A DNA stretch of 39,026 nucleotides from Solirubrobacterales bacterium (lineage in GTDB: Bacteria > Actinomycetota > Thermoleophilia > Solirubrobacterales > Solirubrobacteraceae), in assembly GCA_025963935.1 (NCBI GenBank), contig JAOPZV010000251.1:1-39026 (forward strand), given 5' to 3'. Under the pieces are notes generated by a model. It was not told the DNA's origin and searched no databases. It worked only from the letters and a program-made list of their open reading frames with translations. The position numbers and the translations under genes were made by a program. This document shows, piece by piece, positions 15,086-22,474 of this stretch; position 1 is the stretch's first letter; every line of letters starts with the position of its first letter.

Positions 15086-16429
15086 ATGGCGCTCCCGCCT
15101 GGCCCGCGTGCCCCCGCTGTGATCAACACGGTGCGCTTCGCCCGGCGGCCCCTCGAGGTGCTGCGGGAGTGGCATGCACGCTACGGCGACGTCTTCACGA
15201 TCAAGATGCTCGGCTTCGGCACAGGCGTCTACCTCGCCGACCCCGAGGCGATCCGTGAGCTGTTCACCGGAGACCAGTCGGATCTGCGCGCCGGCGAGGC
15301 GAACTCGTTCATGGAGCCGGTGCTCGGACCGCACTCGGTTCTCGTGCTCGACGGCAAGGAGCACCTGCGTCAGCGAAAGCTGCTGCTGCCCCCGTTCCAA
15401 GGCTCACGAGTAGCCGGGTTTCGTGAGGTGATCCGCGAAGTGACCGAACGCGAGATGTCGACGTGGGAGCCGGGCGCGCACCTCGTCCTGCGGGAGCGCA
15501 TGCGCGCGCTGACCTTCGAGGTGATCTGCCGAGCCGTGTTCGGGGTGACCGAGCGTGAGCGGGTGGAGCGCCTGCGAACGACGCTCGGCGCAGTGATCGA
15601 CAGCAGCCCGATCTTCATGATGGCGCGGGCGGCGCGCGCTGAGCTTGGGCCGCTCAGCCCCGGCGGACGATTCGGGCGGCGCCTGCGTGCCGCCAACGCG
15701 GCCCTCTATGAGGAGATCGAACGCCGCCGGCTCGAGCCCGACCTCGCCGGGCGCTCCGACGTGCTCTCGCTCCTGCTCTGTGCGCAAGACGAGCAGGGCA
15801 GGGGGATGACTGACGCCGAGCTGCGCGATGAGCTCTTCACGATGCTCGGCGCAGGGCACGAGACGACCGCCACCGGCCTCGCTTTCGCATTCGAGCTGCT
15901 CCTGCGCAACCCGACCGTCCTGGCTCGCCTGCGCAAGGAGCTCGCGGCTGCAGATGACGACGCCTACCTCGACGCGGTGGTCAAGGAGGCGCTCCGCCTG
16001 CGGCCCGTGATCGACGCGGCCGAGCGGACGCTCACAGCACCCCGAACGGTGGCGGGCTGGGAGCTGCCGGCGGGGGTCAAGGTGTACCCCGCCATCCTGC
16101 TGGTGCAGATGCGTGAGGATCTCTATCCGCACGCCGAGGCCTTCCGCCCCGAGCGGTTCATCGACGACGGCGCCGAGTCCTACTCATGGCTGCCCTTCGG
16201 CGGGGGAATCCGAAGGTGCATCGGCGCCGCGCTGGCCCAGGCTGAGATGGCCGAGGTGCTCCGCGTGGTCGTCCCGGCGCTCGAGCTGCGTCCCCTGCGA
16301 CCACGTCCCGATCCCGTCGTCCTCAGAGGCATCACGCTCGCTCCCAGGTATGGCGTGCGGGTCGCCGTCGACGGGCGCGCGCAGGCTCACTCAGCCGAGC
16401 ACGTCGAGAGCGCCGTCTCGGCCGCCTGA
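15086..16429 (+). CDS. Cytochrome P450
   Basis: A 447-aa soluble P450. Oxygen-binding I-helix AGHETT (256-261), the K-helix ExxR at Glu301-Arg304 (EALR), the PERF-like FRPERF (353-358) and the haem loop FGGGIRRCIG with the thiolate ligand Cys378 are all present. The absence of an N-terminal membrane anchor fits a bacterial cytoplasmic enzyme. The sequence style (PPGPRAP start, LPFGGGIRRCIGAALA) resembles CYP110/CYP135-like bacterial groups, from memory. No ferredoxin or reductase gene is adjacent, so electrons must come from elsewhere. It appears to be leaderless. The 3' end overlaps the convergent rhodanese gene by 39 bp. Substrate unknown. Confidence 0.93.
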   Translation: MALPPGPRAPAVINTVRFARRPLEVLREWHARYGDVFTIKMLGFGTGVYLADPEAIRELFTGDQSDLRAGEANSFMEPVLGPHSVLVLDGKEHLRQRKLLLPPFQGSRVAGFREVIREVTEREMSTWEPGAHLVLRERMRALTFEVICRAVFGVTERERVERLRTTLGAVIDSSPIFMMARAARAELGPLSPGGRFGRRLRAANAALYEEIERRRLEPDLAGRSDVLSLLLCAQDEQGRGMTDAELRDELFTMLGAGHETTATGLAFAFELLLRNPTVLARLRKELAAADDDAYLDAVVKEALRLRPVIDAAERTLTAPRTVAGWELPAGVKVYPAILLVQMREDLYPHAEAFRPERFIDDGAESYSWLPFGGGIRRCIGAALAQAEMAEVLRVVVPALELRPLRPRPDPVVLRGITLAPRYGVRVAVDGRAQAHSAEHVESAVSAA

Positions 16430-16804
16430 TCCGGACGCCACGGGCAGGCCCGCTGCACGCCAGGCCTGGAACCCGCCGACCAGGTCGGTCGCGCCGCCCA
16501 AGCCCATGTCCTTCAGCGTCGCGGCGGCGAGGCTCGACTGGTAGCCCGCATCGCACACAACGATCAGCGGCCGGTCCTCGCGACTGACCCGCTCGTCGCG
16601 CCACGGCGAAGACGGGTCGCACCGCCACTCCAACACGTTCCTCTCAATCAGCACCGCGTCCGGGATAAACCCGTCACGCTCCCGCTGGGACTCCGAGCGT
16701 ATGTCCACGAGCACCGCCCCGTGCGCTACCGCGTCGAGCGCCTCGTGGGGATCGAGCCGTCGCAGCTTGCGCCGGGCGCGTGCGAGCAGCTCCTCGACCG
16801 TCAT
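16391..16804 (-). CDS. Rhodanese-like domain protein
   Basis: A 137-aa single-domain rhodanese. The CH2A-like VLVDIRSESQRERDGFIPDA (31-50) and the active-site loop VVCDAGYQSS (Cys84) are clear, followed by LKDMGLGGATDLVGGFQAW. The six-residue loop starting at Cys suits sulfurtransferase chemistry, moving sulfane sulfur through a Cys persulfide. It is cytoplasmic, with no signal. Its promoter motif AAAGAT lies 7 nt before the ATG, inside GTGCAAAGATC, which recurs before the cupin gene at 33044. The 3' end overlaps the P450 gene. The sulfur acceptor is unknown. Confidence 0.88.
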   Translation of the reverse strand: MTVEELLARARRKLRRLDPHEALDAVAHGAVLVDIRSESQRERDGFIPDAVLIERNVLEWRCDPSSPWRDERVSREDRPLIVVCDAGYQSSLAAATLKDMGLGGATDLVGGFQAWRAAGLPVASGSGGRDGALDVLG

Positions 16805-16811
16805 AGGCAGG

Positions 16812-16817
16812 ATCTTT
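16812..16817 (-). promoter_or_regulatory. Candidate -10 (AAAGAT) of rhodanese gene
   Basis: AAAGAT preceded by TGC (extended -10 style) and 7 nt from the ATG. The 11-mer GTGCAAAGATC is identical to the one upstream of the cupin gene. Confidence 0.4.
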
Positions 16818-16868
16818 GCACCCGCCCGCTGCCGCCCGCAAGGGAGATGCGGCCGACGTCTGCAGGCC

Positions 16869-18473
16869 TCAGCCGATGCCCGGTACGGTGACCTTGGCTT
16901 CGACCGGCGGGATGGTGACGTGAGGCAGCGGCACGACCGGCACGGGGAGCTGGGGGAGTGTCACGCCGGGGATCACCGGCGTGGGAGTAACAGGGATGAC
17001 CGGCGGGGGGACGACTTCGACCTGGGGGGACGTGACGGTCGGTGCCGGCGGGGGTGAGCTCACCGGCGATGGCGGCGCCGCGCCGTCGGCAGGGGCTCGC
17101 CCTGCAGCGCTCGGCCGGCCGCTCGAGGTGGTGTTCGGCCGGTGAGTCGGCGGACGACCCGACGTGCCTCTGACCGGTGCGATGCGCGCGATCGTTTGCT
17201 TGTGCGGAGCGGGCCCGGTCGGAGCGCTTCTTCGGGCGGGTGTCGTTGCCTGCCGCACGGCATGCGTTAGCGGGCTCGCCGGGAGAACATGCGGATGGGC
17301 TGCGGCCACCGCGGCAGCGCGGTGAGGGGTCCTCGAGACATGCCGATGCAGGCCAGGGGAGAGGGTCAACAGCCCGGCGGCGCCCAGCGCCGGCAGCAGG
17401 GACGTGATCGCTCCGCCCGCGCCCACGCTGTGTGATGCTGCCTGTATCGCGACTACAGAGCGCTGAGCCACCGCCGTTGCCAGCGCCAGCCAACCCACCG
17501 AACGGCGATCGGAGTAGCGGTGGCGGAAGGCTGCGACCGCGTCGCCGTCGAGTTGCGTGCCCGACCCGCTTGCGAGGGCCTCCAGCGCCTGCTTCTGCGT
17601 CCCGGCGCCGCGATAGGCGCGGTTGGAGGTGATCGCGTCGAACGTGTCCGCTACGGCGATGATGCGCGCGCCAAGCGGGATCTCCGCGCCCGCCAGCCCG
17701 TCGGGATAGCCCCGGCCGTCGATTCGCTCGTGGTGATGGCGGACCATCGCCACGATCTCGCGGTCCCCGACATCCGCGAGCATCTCCGCACCGTCGGCAG
17801 CGTGCCGCTTGATGACGTCGAATTCCGCCGTGGACAGTCGCCCTGGGTTGTTGAGGACGTCTCTCGGCGTGTAGAGCTTTCCCAGGTCATGCACAGCAGC
17901 GGCCGTGCGGATCTTCGCGACCTCCGTCGGGGGGAGGTGCATCGCGCGCGCGATTCGCCCCGCGTGGCGGGCGACCCGCTGGCCGTGGCCGTGGGTGTAG
18001 GCGTCGCGTGCTTCCATCAGCCGGCCGAGGCCGGCCAGCAGCTCGATGCTCACCATCGGCCCGGATCGGCGAGCGGACTCGTAGAGCTCCCGCGCCCGCG
18101 CCAGCCGCCGCTCGGTCCAGCAGCGCCTCAGCCAGCCCCACAGCAGCAGGTCGGCGAAGAGAATGTCGCGCGACCGGGGCTGGCGCTTCCACAGCGCAGC
18201 CGCCGCCGTTGCGACCGCCATTGACAGAGCGACCGCGGCGATTCCCGAACCGACGGTCAGCGCCGTACCCCCCTGCGGGGCGAGCGTCGCTACGAGGGCC
18301 GCCGGGAGGAACGTCACGAGCGTCGTGACGAGAATCGCCATCGGCAGGTACAGCCGCATGCGCGGAGGCGCATGAGCCGGTGGCGGTGCGGCAGCGGTAC
18401 GAGGCCGGGGCGGTGGACGCCTGGAGCGAAGGCCGCCCTGACGCGCATAGGGGGAGGCCAGCAATGACGACAT
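16869..18473 (-). CDS. HD-GYP membrane protein with long Pro-rich C-terminal tail
   Basis: A 534-aa protein. Basic, Pro-rich N-terminus (1-38), two membrane helices (about 41-66 and 72-95), a linker, and an HD-GYP domain (about 150-310) with THGHGQRVARHA, VHDLGK (His195-Asp196), HHHERIDGRGYPDGL (GYP 255-257) and ADTFDAITSNRAYR. By family knowledge such domains hydrolyse cyclic di-GMP or related dinucleotides using two or three metals. After the domain come two more hydrophobic stretches (about 328-390) and then a tail of about 140 residues rich in Pro, Thr, Val and Ala with PVIP/PTPVIPG-like repeats. The start at 18473 is ATG; an upstream GTG at 18518 is possible. It likely links a dinucleotide signal to the envelope, which is inference. 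Confidence 0.85.
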   Translation of the reverse strand: MSSLLASPYARQGGLRSRRPPPRPRTAAAPPPAHAPPRMRLYLPMAILVTTLVTFLPAALVATLAPQGGTALTVGSGIAAVALSMAVATAAAALWKRQPRSRDILFADLLLWGWLRRCWTERRLARARELYESARRSGPMVSIELLAGLGRLMEARDAYTHGHGQRVARHAGRIARAMHLPPTEVAKIRTAAAVHDLGKLYTPRDVLNNPGRLSTAEFDVIKRHAADGAEMLADVGDREIVAMVRHHHERIDGRGYPDGLAGAEIPLGARIIAVADTFDAITSNRAYRGAGTQKQALEALASGSGTQLDGDAVAAFRHRYSDRRSVGWLALATAVAQRSVVAIQAASHSVGAGGAITSLLPALGAAGLLTLSPGLHRHVSRTPHRAAAVAAAHPHVLPASPLTHAVRQATTPARRSAPTGPAPHKQTIARIAPVRGTSGRPPTHRPNTTSSGRPSAAGRAPADGAAPPSPVSSPPPAPTVTSPQVEVVPPPVIPVTPTPVIPGVTLPQLPVPVVPLPHVTIPPVEAKVTVPGIG

Positions 18474-18521
18474 GTCCAAATGGACGCTACGCCCACAAAG
18501 CGACCGTGACCGCGGCACGGA

Positions 18522-18536
18522 CGCATGTTGTATGCG
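18522..18536. promoter_or_regulatory. Small palindrome upstream of the HD-GYP gene
   Basis: CGCAT-GTTGT-ATGCG is a perfect 5-bp inverted repeat about 50 nt upstream of the HD-GYP start. It could be an operator; nothing else supports this. Confidence 0.2.
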
Positions 18537-18593
18537 GACAGCCCACGCGCCGAGGTGCCCGTGGCCTCGGGGCTCGCGCGAGAGAGCGCCTTC

Positions 18594-19664
18594 TCAGCCG
18601 GCCAGCGCTGCGCGGAGCACTCCGCCCATCTCCGCGATCGCCTCGCGCGGGCCGGGGCCGAAGATGAGCACGTGCGTGAAGCCGTGTAGGTAGCCCGGGT
18701 GTCGCCGCAGGATCGTCCGCACGCCTGCCTCCTGCAGCTTCAGCGCATAGGCCTCGCCCTCGTCGCGCAGGGGATCGAAGCCGGCCGTCACCACAAGCGC
18801 AGGGGCCACGGCGGGGTCGACGTCGGCCAGCAGCGGCGATACGCGCGGGTCACGGCGGTCGGCGCTCGAGCCGAGGAACTGCTCCTCGTACCAGTCCATG
18901 TTCTCCTTCGTCAGCACGAAGCCCTCCGCGAACTCCAGGCGCGAGGGGGCGGTCTCGGAGAGGTCGGTGGCCGGATAGATCAGCAGCTGGAACGCCGGAG
19001 CGGGCCCTCCTTCGAGGAGAGCCTGCCGGGCGGTGACGGCCGCCAGGTGGCCGCCGGCGCTGTCGCCGGCGACGGCGATGCGGGCAGGGTCTGCACCGAG
19101 CTCTTCGGAGCGCGCGACGGCATCGTGGAAGGCCGCTACCGCGTCTTCGACGGGCGCCGGGAATGGATGCTCCGGAGCAAGCCGATAGGCCACGCTCAGC
19201 ACGCGTGCGCCGGAGGACTTTGACAACAGCCGGCAGGGGGCGTCGTGCGTGTCGAGGTCGCCGGCCACCCAGCCGCCGCCGTGGTAATAGACGACCAGCG
19301 GTCCTCCGGGGGCGTCTTCCTCAGCGTCGTCCGGAACGTATAGACGCGCCGGCAGATGTCCTTCGGCTCCCGCGACGGTGGTCTCACGCGGTGTCGCGAC
19401 TGCGGGGGGCCGGCCGGAGACGACGCGCACGGAGTGACGGAGATCCTTGCGCGCCCGGTGGGGCGTGCCTGCGGAGAGCGGGGGCCGCGGATCCCGTTCC
19501 TCCAGCTTGAGCAGGACCTGCATGTCGAGATCGAGCTCGAGCCCGTCGCGCCGGATCGGCTCCCCGGCGATTCGCCGCTTTGCGCCCGGGGGAAGCGAGC
19601 CGATCGCGCGCGCGGCGGCGATCTCCATTCGCTCGCCCAGCGTGACCTGTGGCATGGGCTCCAT
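18594..19664 (-). CDS. Alpha/beta-hydrolase, hormone-sensitive-lipase-type esterase
   Basis: A 356-aa cytoplasmic esterase of bacterial lipase family IV. The oxyanion motif YYHGGGW (126-132) and the nucleophile elbow GDSAGG (Ser202) are present. The later VVTAGFDPLRDEG carries the expected acid (Asp) and HPGYLHGFTH the expected His. A cap of about 90 N-terminal residues precedes the core, which is typical. Substrates are probably short-chain esters. Its -10 TACGCT lies exactly 6 nt before the ATG, mirrored by an identical box for the divergent DUF2277 gene. Confidence 0.9.
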   Translation of the reverse strand: MEPMPQVTLGERMEIAAARAIGSLPPGAKRRIAGEPIRRDGLELDLDMQVLLKLEERDPRPPLSAGTPHRARKDLRHSVRVVSGRPPAVATPRETTVAGAEGHLPARLYVPDDAEEDAPGGPLVVYYHGGGWVAGDLDTHDAPCRLLSKSSGARVLSVAYRLAPEHPFPAPVEDAVAAFHDAVARSEELGADPARIAVAGDSAGGHLAAVTARQALLEGGPAPAFQLLIYPATDLSETAPSRLEFAEGFVLTKENMDWYEEQFLGSSADRRDPRVSPLLADVDPAVAPALVVTAGFDPLRDEGEAYALKLQEAGVRTILRRHPGYLHGFTHVLIFGPGPREAIAEMGGVLRAALAG

Positions 19665-19670
19665 GCCGCG

Positions 19671-19698
19671 AGCGTATCGCGGGGTTGATCGCTACGCT
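19671..19698. promoter_or_regulatory. Mirrored divergent leaderless promoters (TACGCT/TACGCT)
   Basis: TACGCT on the minus strand (19676-19671) is 6 nt before the esterase ATG. TACGCT on the plus strand (19693-19698) is 6 nt before the DUF2277 ATG. The two identical -10 hexamers are only 16 bp apart in a 40-bp intergenic gap, so polymerases starting in the two directions would compete. Confidence 0.5.
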
Positions 19699-19704
19699 TG
19701 CGCA

Positions 19705-19974
19705 ATGTGCCGAAACATCAGATCCCTACACAACTACGCCCCTCCCGCGACCGACAGCGAGGTGCAAGAGGCGTCGCTTCAGTACGTGCGCAAGATCAGC
19801 GGCTCGACCAAGCCCTCCCACGCCAACGAGGCGGCGTTCGAGCGGGCCGTCGAGGACGTCGCGCGCGCCACGAGGCGACTGCTCGATGACCTCGTCACGT
19901 CTGCGCCCCCGAAGGACCGGGAGCTCGAGGCGGCCAAGCGCCGGGCACGCTCCGCCCAGCGCTTCGCAGCCTAG
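19705..19974 (+). CDS. DUF2277 family protein
   Basis: An 89-aa protein matching DUF2277 almost end to end. The opening MCRNIRSLHNYAPPAT, then ASLQYVRKISG, TKPSHANEAAF and RRLLDDLVTSAPP are hallmarks of that family, which is widespread in actinobacteria. Function unknown; the conserved Met-Cys-Arg start and HxN residues suggest a conserved N-terminal active or binding site. A cytoplasmic protein of about 10 kDa. The start is defined by the conserved N-terminus and by a -10 box at leaderless distance. Divergent from the esterase. Confidence 0.9.
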   Translation: MCRNIRSLHNYAPPATDSEVQEASLQYVRKISGSTKPSHANEAAFERAVEDVARATRRLLDDLVTSAPPKDRELEAAKRRARSAQRFAA

Positions 19975-19995
19975 GGGCACGCTCGCCGAGGTCGC

Positions 19996-21528
19996 TCAGC
20001 CGTCGCGGCTCGTGTCCACGGCGAGGTAGGAGTAGGAGCCGCGGTAGCCGTCTTTGGCAACGAGTCCCGGGCAGCCTTCTCGCAGTTCCTCGCAGTCGAA
20101 CGCGCCGCCGCCAGCGAGGTGGACGTTCAGTCGCGAGTAGTAGTAGAAGGAGAACGCGTTCCCGTCGTGGTTCGGGTCGATCGCCGCCTCGACGGGATCT
20201 TCGCGCCAGCGCGTCGTCAACAGGCGCCGGTCCGCCGAAGCCTGGTGCTTGACGTACTTGTCGAACCAGGCCGAGGTGTACCACGCGATCTCGTCCGCGC
20301 CGCGCAGCGACGCGCCGAAGGCCTGGTTTGGGATGAAGCTGAAGTCGAGGTGCGAACCACCGCGGATGACGATCTGTCCGCTGTCAACGCCGGCTTCGCT
20401 GTAGGCACGTGACTCCCTCGACTTGGCGACGGGGTCGGGGAGCGAGGTGTTGGGGGTGGGGGGCAGGCCGTAGTCGGCTGAGATCCCCAGGCCGGGCTTG
20501 GTTATCGGCGCCGGCGTACGATTCGCGGGGTTCGCCGGGCACGGCTTCTCACCGAGCGTATGGCCGGAGCCGCCACCCGGGACTTCGGCTCCTTCCGGCG
20601 CCGGCGGGCCGAGGTTGTCCCACGCCACCACTGCGCTGACGCGCGGGTCCCACTGGGCGATGTAGGAGACGCCGAGCGCTCCGTAGGAGTGTCCGACGAG
20701 CCCGATCTTCTTCGGGTTCAGAACACTCCATAGGGGGTTGTACGGCGCGTCGAAGCCCTGTTTGACCCGTTCGTTCTGCTTGGCCGCATGACTCGTGCCG
20801 GTCATGCAGCTTGCCACCGGCACGTACGGATGCCGCGGAGTGGAGAGCATGAAGTTCACGGCGTCCTCGGTGCCGTCGTAGAACGGGCGGCCGTCGCTCT
20901 GCGCCGGCGCTCCCTCTTCCTGGTCGGGCGACTGTCCGAACGTGTCGCTCTGGCCCTGCCCCTGGGGATCGAACGTCAGCACGACGTAGCCGTCCTTCGC
21001 CAGCGCCTGCGCCGCGTACCAGTAGAGCGGTTCGTTGGCCTGGACAGAGCCGTTGGTGAGCACGATGCCCGGGCGCTTGGCCGGACCGGCGGCCGTCGCC
21101 CAGACGCGGCCGGACAGCGTGGCGCCGTTGCGGGCGGTGAACAGCACCTTGCGGACGATCCCGTAGCCGTTCTTTTCCCAGTTGTAGAGACGGACGTCGC
21201 CGGCGCAGCCGTTGCCGCCGTTCCAGCACAGGTTGTTGGTGAAGAAGCGGCCGGGGTCAGCCGCCTGCGTGGCGAGCGCTTCGTTGAGGTTCAGGAGGCT
21301 CTGTTCGGTCAGCTTCGACTGGTATTCGGGCGTGTCGTAGACGGCTTGGCGCTGCTGGGTGATGGAGAAGTTCTTCGCCTCCACCACGGGATCGAAGCTC
21401 GTCGGTGGACTCGCCTGCGCCGCTGCCGGCGCCAGCAGGGCCGCCCCGCACGCCATCATCATGCCGATCCGCATCGCTGCGGCCCCCCGCCTCAGTATCA
21501 CCCGCGCCGACCTCCCTGGTCTGGTCAT
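19996..21528 (-). CDS. Secreted alpha/beta-hydrolase
   Basis: A 510-aa secreted hydrolase. The N-terminal basic region and hydrophobic core (about residues 20-39, ending in AQAS) form a signal peptide; an internal ATG at 21474 would give a shorter one. The hydrolase core shows GIVLTNGSVQ, YVVLTFDPQGQGQSD and the nucleophile elbow GHSYGALG (Ser281). The Asp/His partners probably lie in the C-terminal 150 residues (for example RGGSHLDFS). Several Cys pairs suggest disulfides. It resembles dienelactone-hydrolase or S15-type secreted hydrolases of actinobacteria, without a firm family name. It is distinct from the S15-like protein at 28164. Divergent from yjbQ. Confidence 0.8.
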   Translation of the reverse strand: MTRPGRSARVILRRGAAAMRIGMMMACGAALLAPAAAQASPPTSFDPVVEAKNFSITQQRQAVYDTPEYQSKLTEQSLLNLNEALATQAADPGRFFTNNLCWNGGNGCAGDVRLYNWEKNGYGIVRKVLFTARNGATLSGRVWATAAGPAKRPGIVLTNGSVQANEPLYWYAAQALAKDGYVVLTFDPQGQGQSDTFGQSPDQEEGAPAQSDGRPFYDGTEDAVNFMLSTPRHPYVPVASCMTGTSHAAKQNERVKQGFDAPYNPLWSVLNPKKIGLVGHSYGALGVSYIAQWDPRVSAVVAWDNLGPPAPEGAEVPGGGSGHTLGEKPCPANPANRTPAPITKPGLGISADYGLPPTPNTSLPDPVAKSRESRAYSEAGVDSGQIVIRGGSHLDFSFIPNQAFGASLRGADEIAWYTSAWFDKYVKHQASADRRLLTTRWREDPVEAAIDPNHDGNAFSFYYYSRLNVHLAGGGAFDCEELREGCPGLVAKDGYRGSYSYLAVDTSRDG

Positions 21529-21638
21529 TCGCTCAACGCGGGCATAGATACCCCGCCCAAGCGTTTGCTCAAACCCCTTGGACATCGGCGCCCCGCGGAA
21601 CCTGTCCGGCCGCGGCCCCATCGCTAGGGTGAACCTGG

Positions 21639-22070
21639 ATGTGGCTTCAGCGTGAGCTGACACTCGAGCCGCGCCGCCGCGGGTTTCACCTGATCACCCG
21701 CGAGGTTCTCGGCGCCCTGCCCGAGCTGCAGGAGATGCAGGTCGGCCTGCTGCATCTGCTCCTGCGCCACACCTCCGCCTCGCTGACGCTCAACGAGAAC
21801 GCGAGCCCCGACGTTCGACGCGACTTCGAGACGTGGTTCGACCATGCGGTGCCGGAGCGCAGCGAGCTCTGGACTCACACGATGGAGGGCGCCGACGACA
21901 TGCCCGCTCACGTCAAGGCCTCGCTGCTCGGGGCGACGCTGACGCTGCCCGTAGCGGGTGGGCAGCTCTCGTTGGGCACGTGGCAGGGGCTGTATCTCGG
22001 TGAGCACCGCGACCGCGGCGGACCGCGTTCGCTGACGGCGACCCTGTGGGGCGAGCAGCGCCGGCGGTGA
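21639..22070 (+). CDS. yjbQ: YjbQ family protein (UPF0047)
   Basis: A 143-aa protein of the YjbQ/UPF0047 family, close to the usual 130-140 aa. Signature segments are LLHLLLRHTSASLTLNENAS, WTHTMEGADDMPAHVKASL and LSLGTWQGLYLGEHRD. E. coli YjbQ has weak thiamine-phosphate-synthase activity; the true role of the family is unsettled. It is cytoplasmic. TAGGGT lies 8 nt before the ATG. The last codons (EQRRR and stop) lie inside the first copy of a 51-bp tandem duplication, so a second copy of this gene end sits just downstream. Confidence 0.9.
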   Translation: MWLQRELTLEPRRRGFHLITREVLGALPELQEMQVGLLHLLLRHTSASLTLNENASPDVRRDFETWFDHAVPERSELWTHTMEGADDMPAHVKASLLGATLTLPVAGGQLSLGTWQGLYLGEHRDRGGPRSLTATLWGEQRRR

Positions 22071-22154
22071 TACGCCCGCGAGGAGTGGACCGCGCGCGGG
22101 CCAGAGCAGCGCCGGCGGTGATACGCCCGCGAGGACTGGACCGCGCGCGGGCCG
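22053..22154. repeat. 51-bp tandem duplication with hairpins at the end of yjbQ
   Basis: Two adjacent 51-bp copies (22053-22103 and 22104-22154) differ at only two positions. Each holds the last yjbQ codons with TGA and then a hairpin GCCCGCG/CGCGGGC (22074-22080 with 22095-22101; second copy 22125-22131 with 22146-22152). The unit length is a multiple of three. The region lies between convergent genes, so the hairpins may act as paired terminators. Confidence 0.9.
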
Positions 22155-22161
22155 GCCCCGC

Positions 22162-22458
22162 TCAGGCCTCGGCCTGCTCGGAGGAGGCCACGGCGAAGAC
22201 GATGTGCCGGCGCGCGAGGGTGAGGTAGGGGTGAAGCTCGACCGGCCCTCCCTCGATGGGGGACACGCTGACCTCGGTGAGCGTGATGAAATCGCGCTCG
22301 GAGGCGTTCAGCACGTCGGACACGCGGCTCCGATATCCGTCGCGCGCGAGCCTCAGAACGCCCTCTATGCGGTGGCGCTCGGTCTCGACCCTGATGCGCT
22401 CCTGGCGATATTCCATGCCCGGGTAGTCGTCCTCGCCCGGCGGCTCGTCGTTGCTCAT
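22162..22458 (-). CDS. 98-aa conserved protein, DUF6812-like
   Basis: A small soluble protein with an acidic N-terminus, then RIRVETERHRIEGVLRLARD, GYRSRVSDVLNASERDFITL and VSVSPIEGGP, and ending near LARRHIVFAV. It looks like a small beta-rich domain. From memory this matches a family annotated as DUF6812, common in Thermoleophilia, but I am only moderately sure of the number. Function unknown. GATAAT lies 6 nt before its ATG, so it may have its own leaderless promoter although it sits 16 bp behind the NHL gene on the same strand. It converges with yjbQ. Confidence 0.7.
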   Translation of the reverse strand: MSNDEPPGEDDYPGMEYRQERIRVETERHRIEGVLRLARDGYRSRVSDVLNASERDFITLTEVSVSPIEGGPVELHPYLTLARRHIVFAVASSEQAEA

Positions 22459-22464
22459 CGGCGC

Positions 22465-22470
22465 ATTATC
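22465..22470 (-). promoter_or_regulatory. -10 box (GATAAT) of the 98-aa protein gene
   Basis: GATAAT on the minus strand, 6 nt from the ATG at 22458; near-consensus and at leaderless spacing, in the 16-bp gap after the NHL gene. Confidence 0.4.
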
Positions 22471-22474
22471 GGGG

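Noticed and set aside
15086-16429. P450 as part of a natural-product gene cluster
   Set aside because: No polyketide, peptide-synthetase or terpene genes are nearby; neighbours are a rhodanese and regulators.
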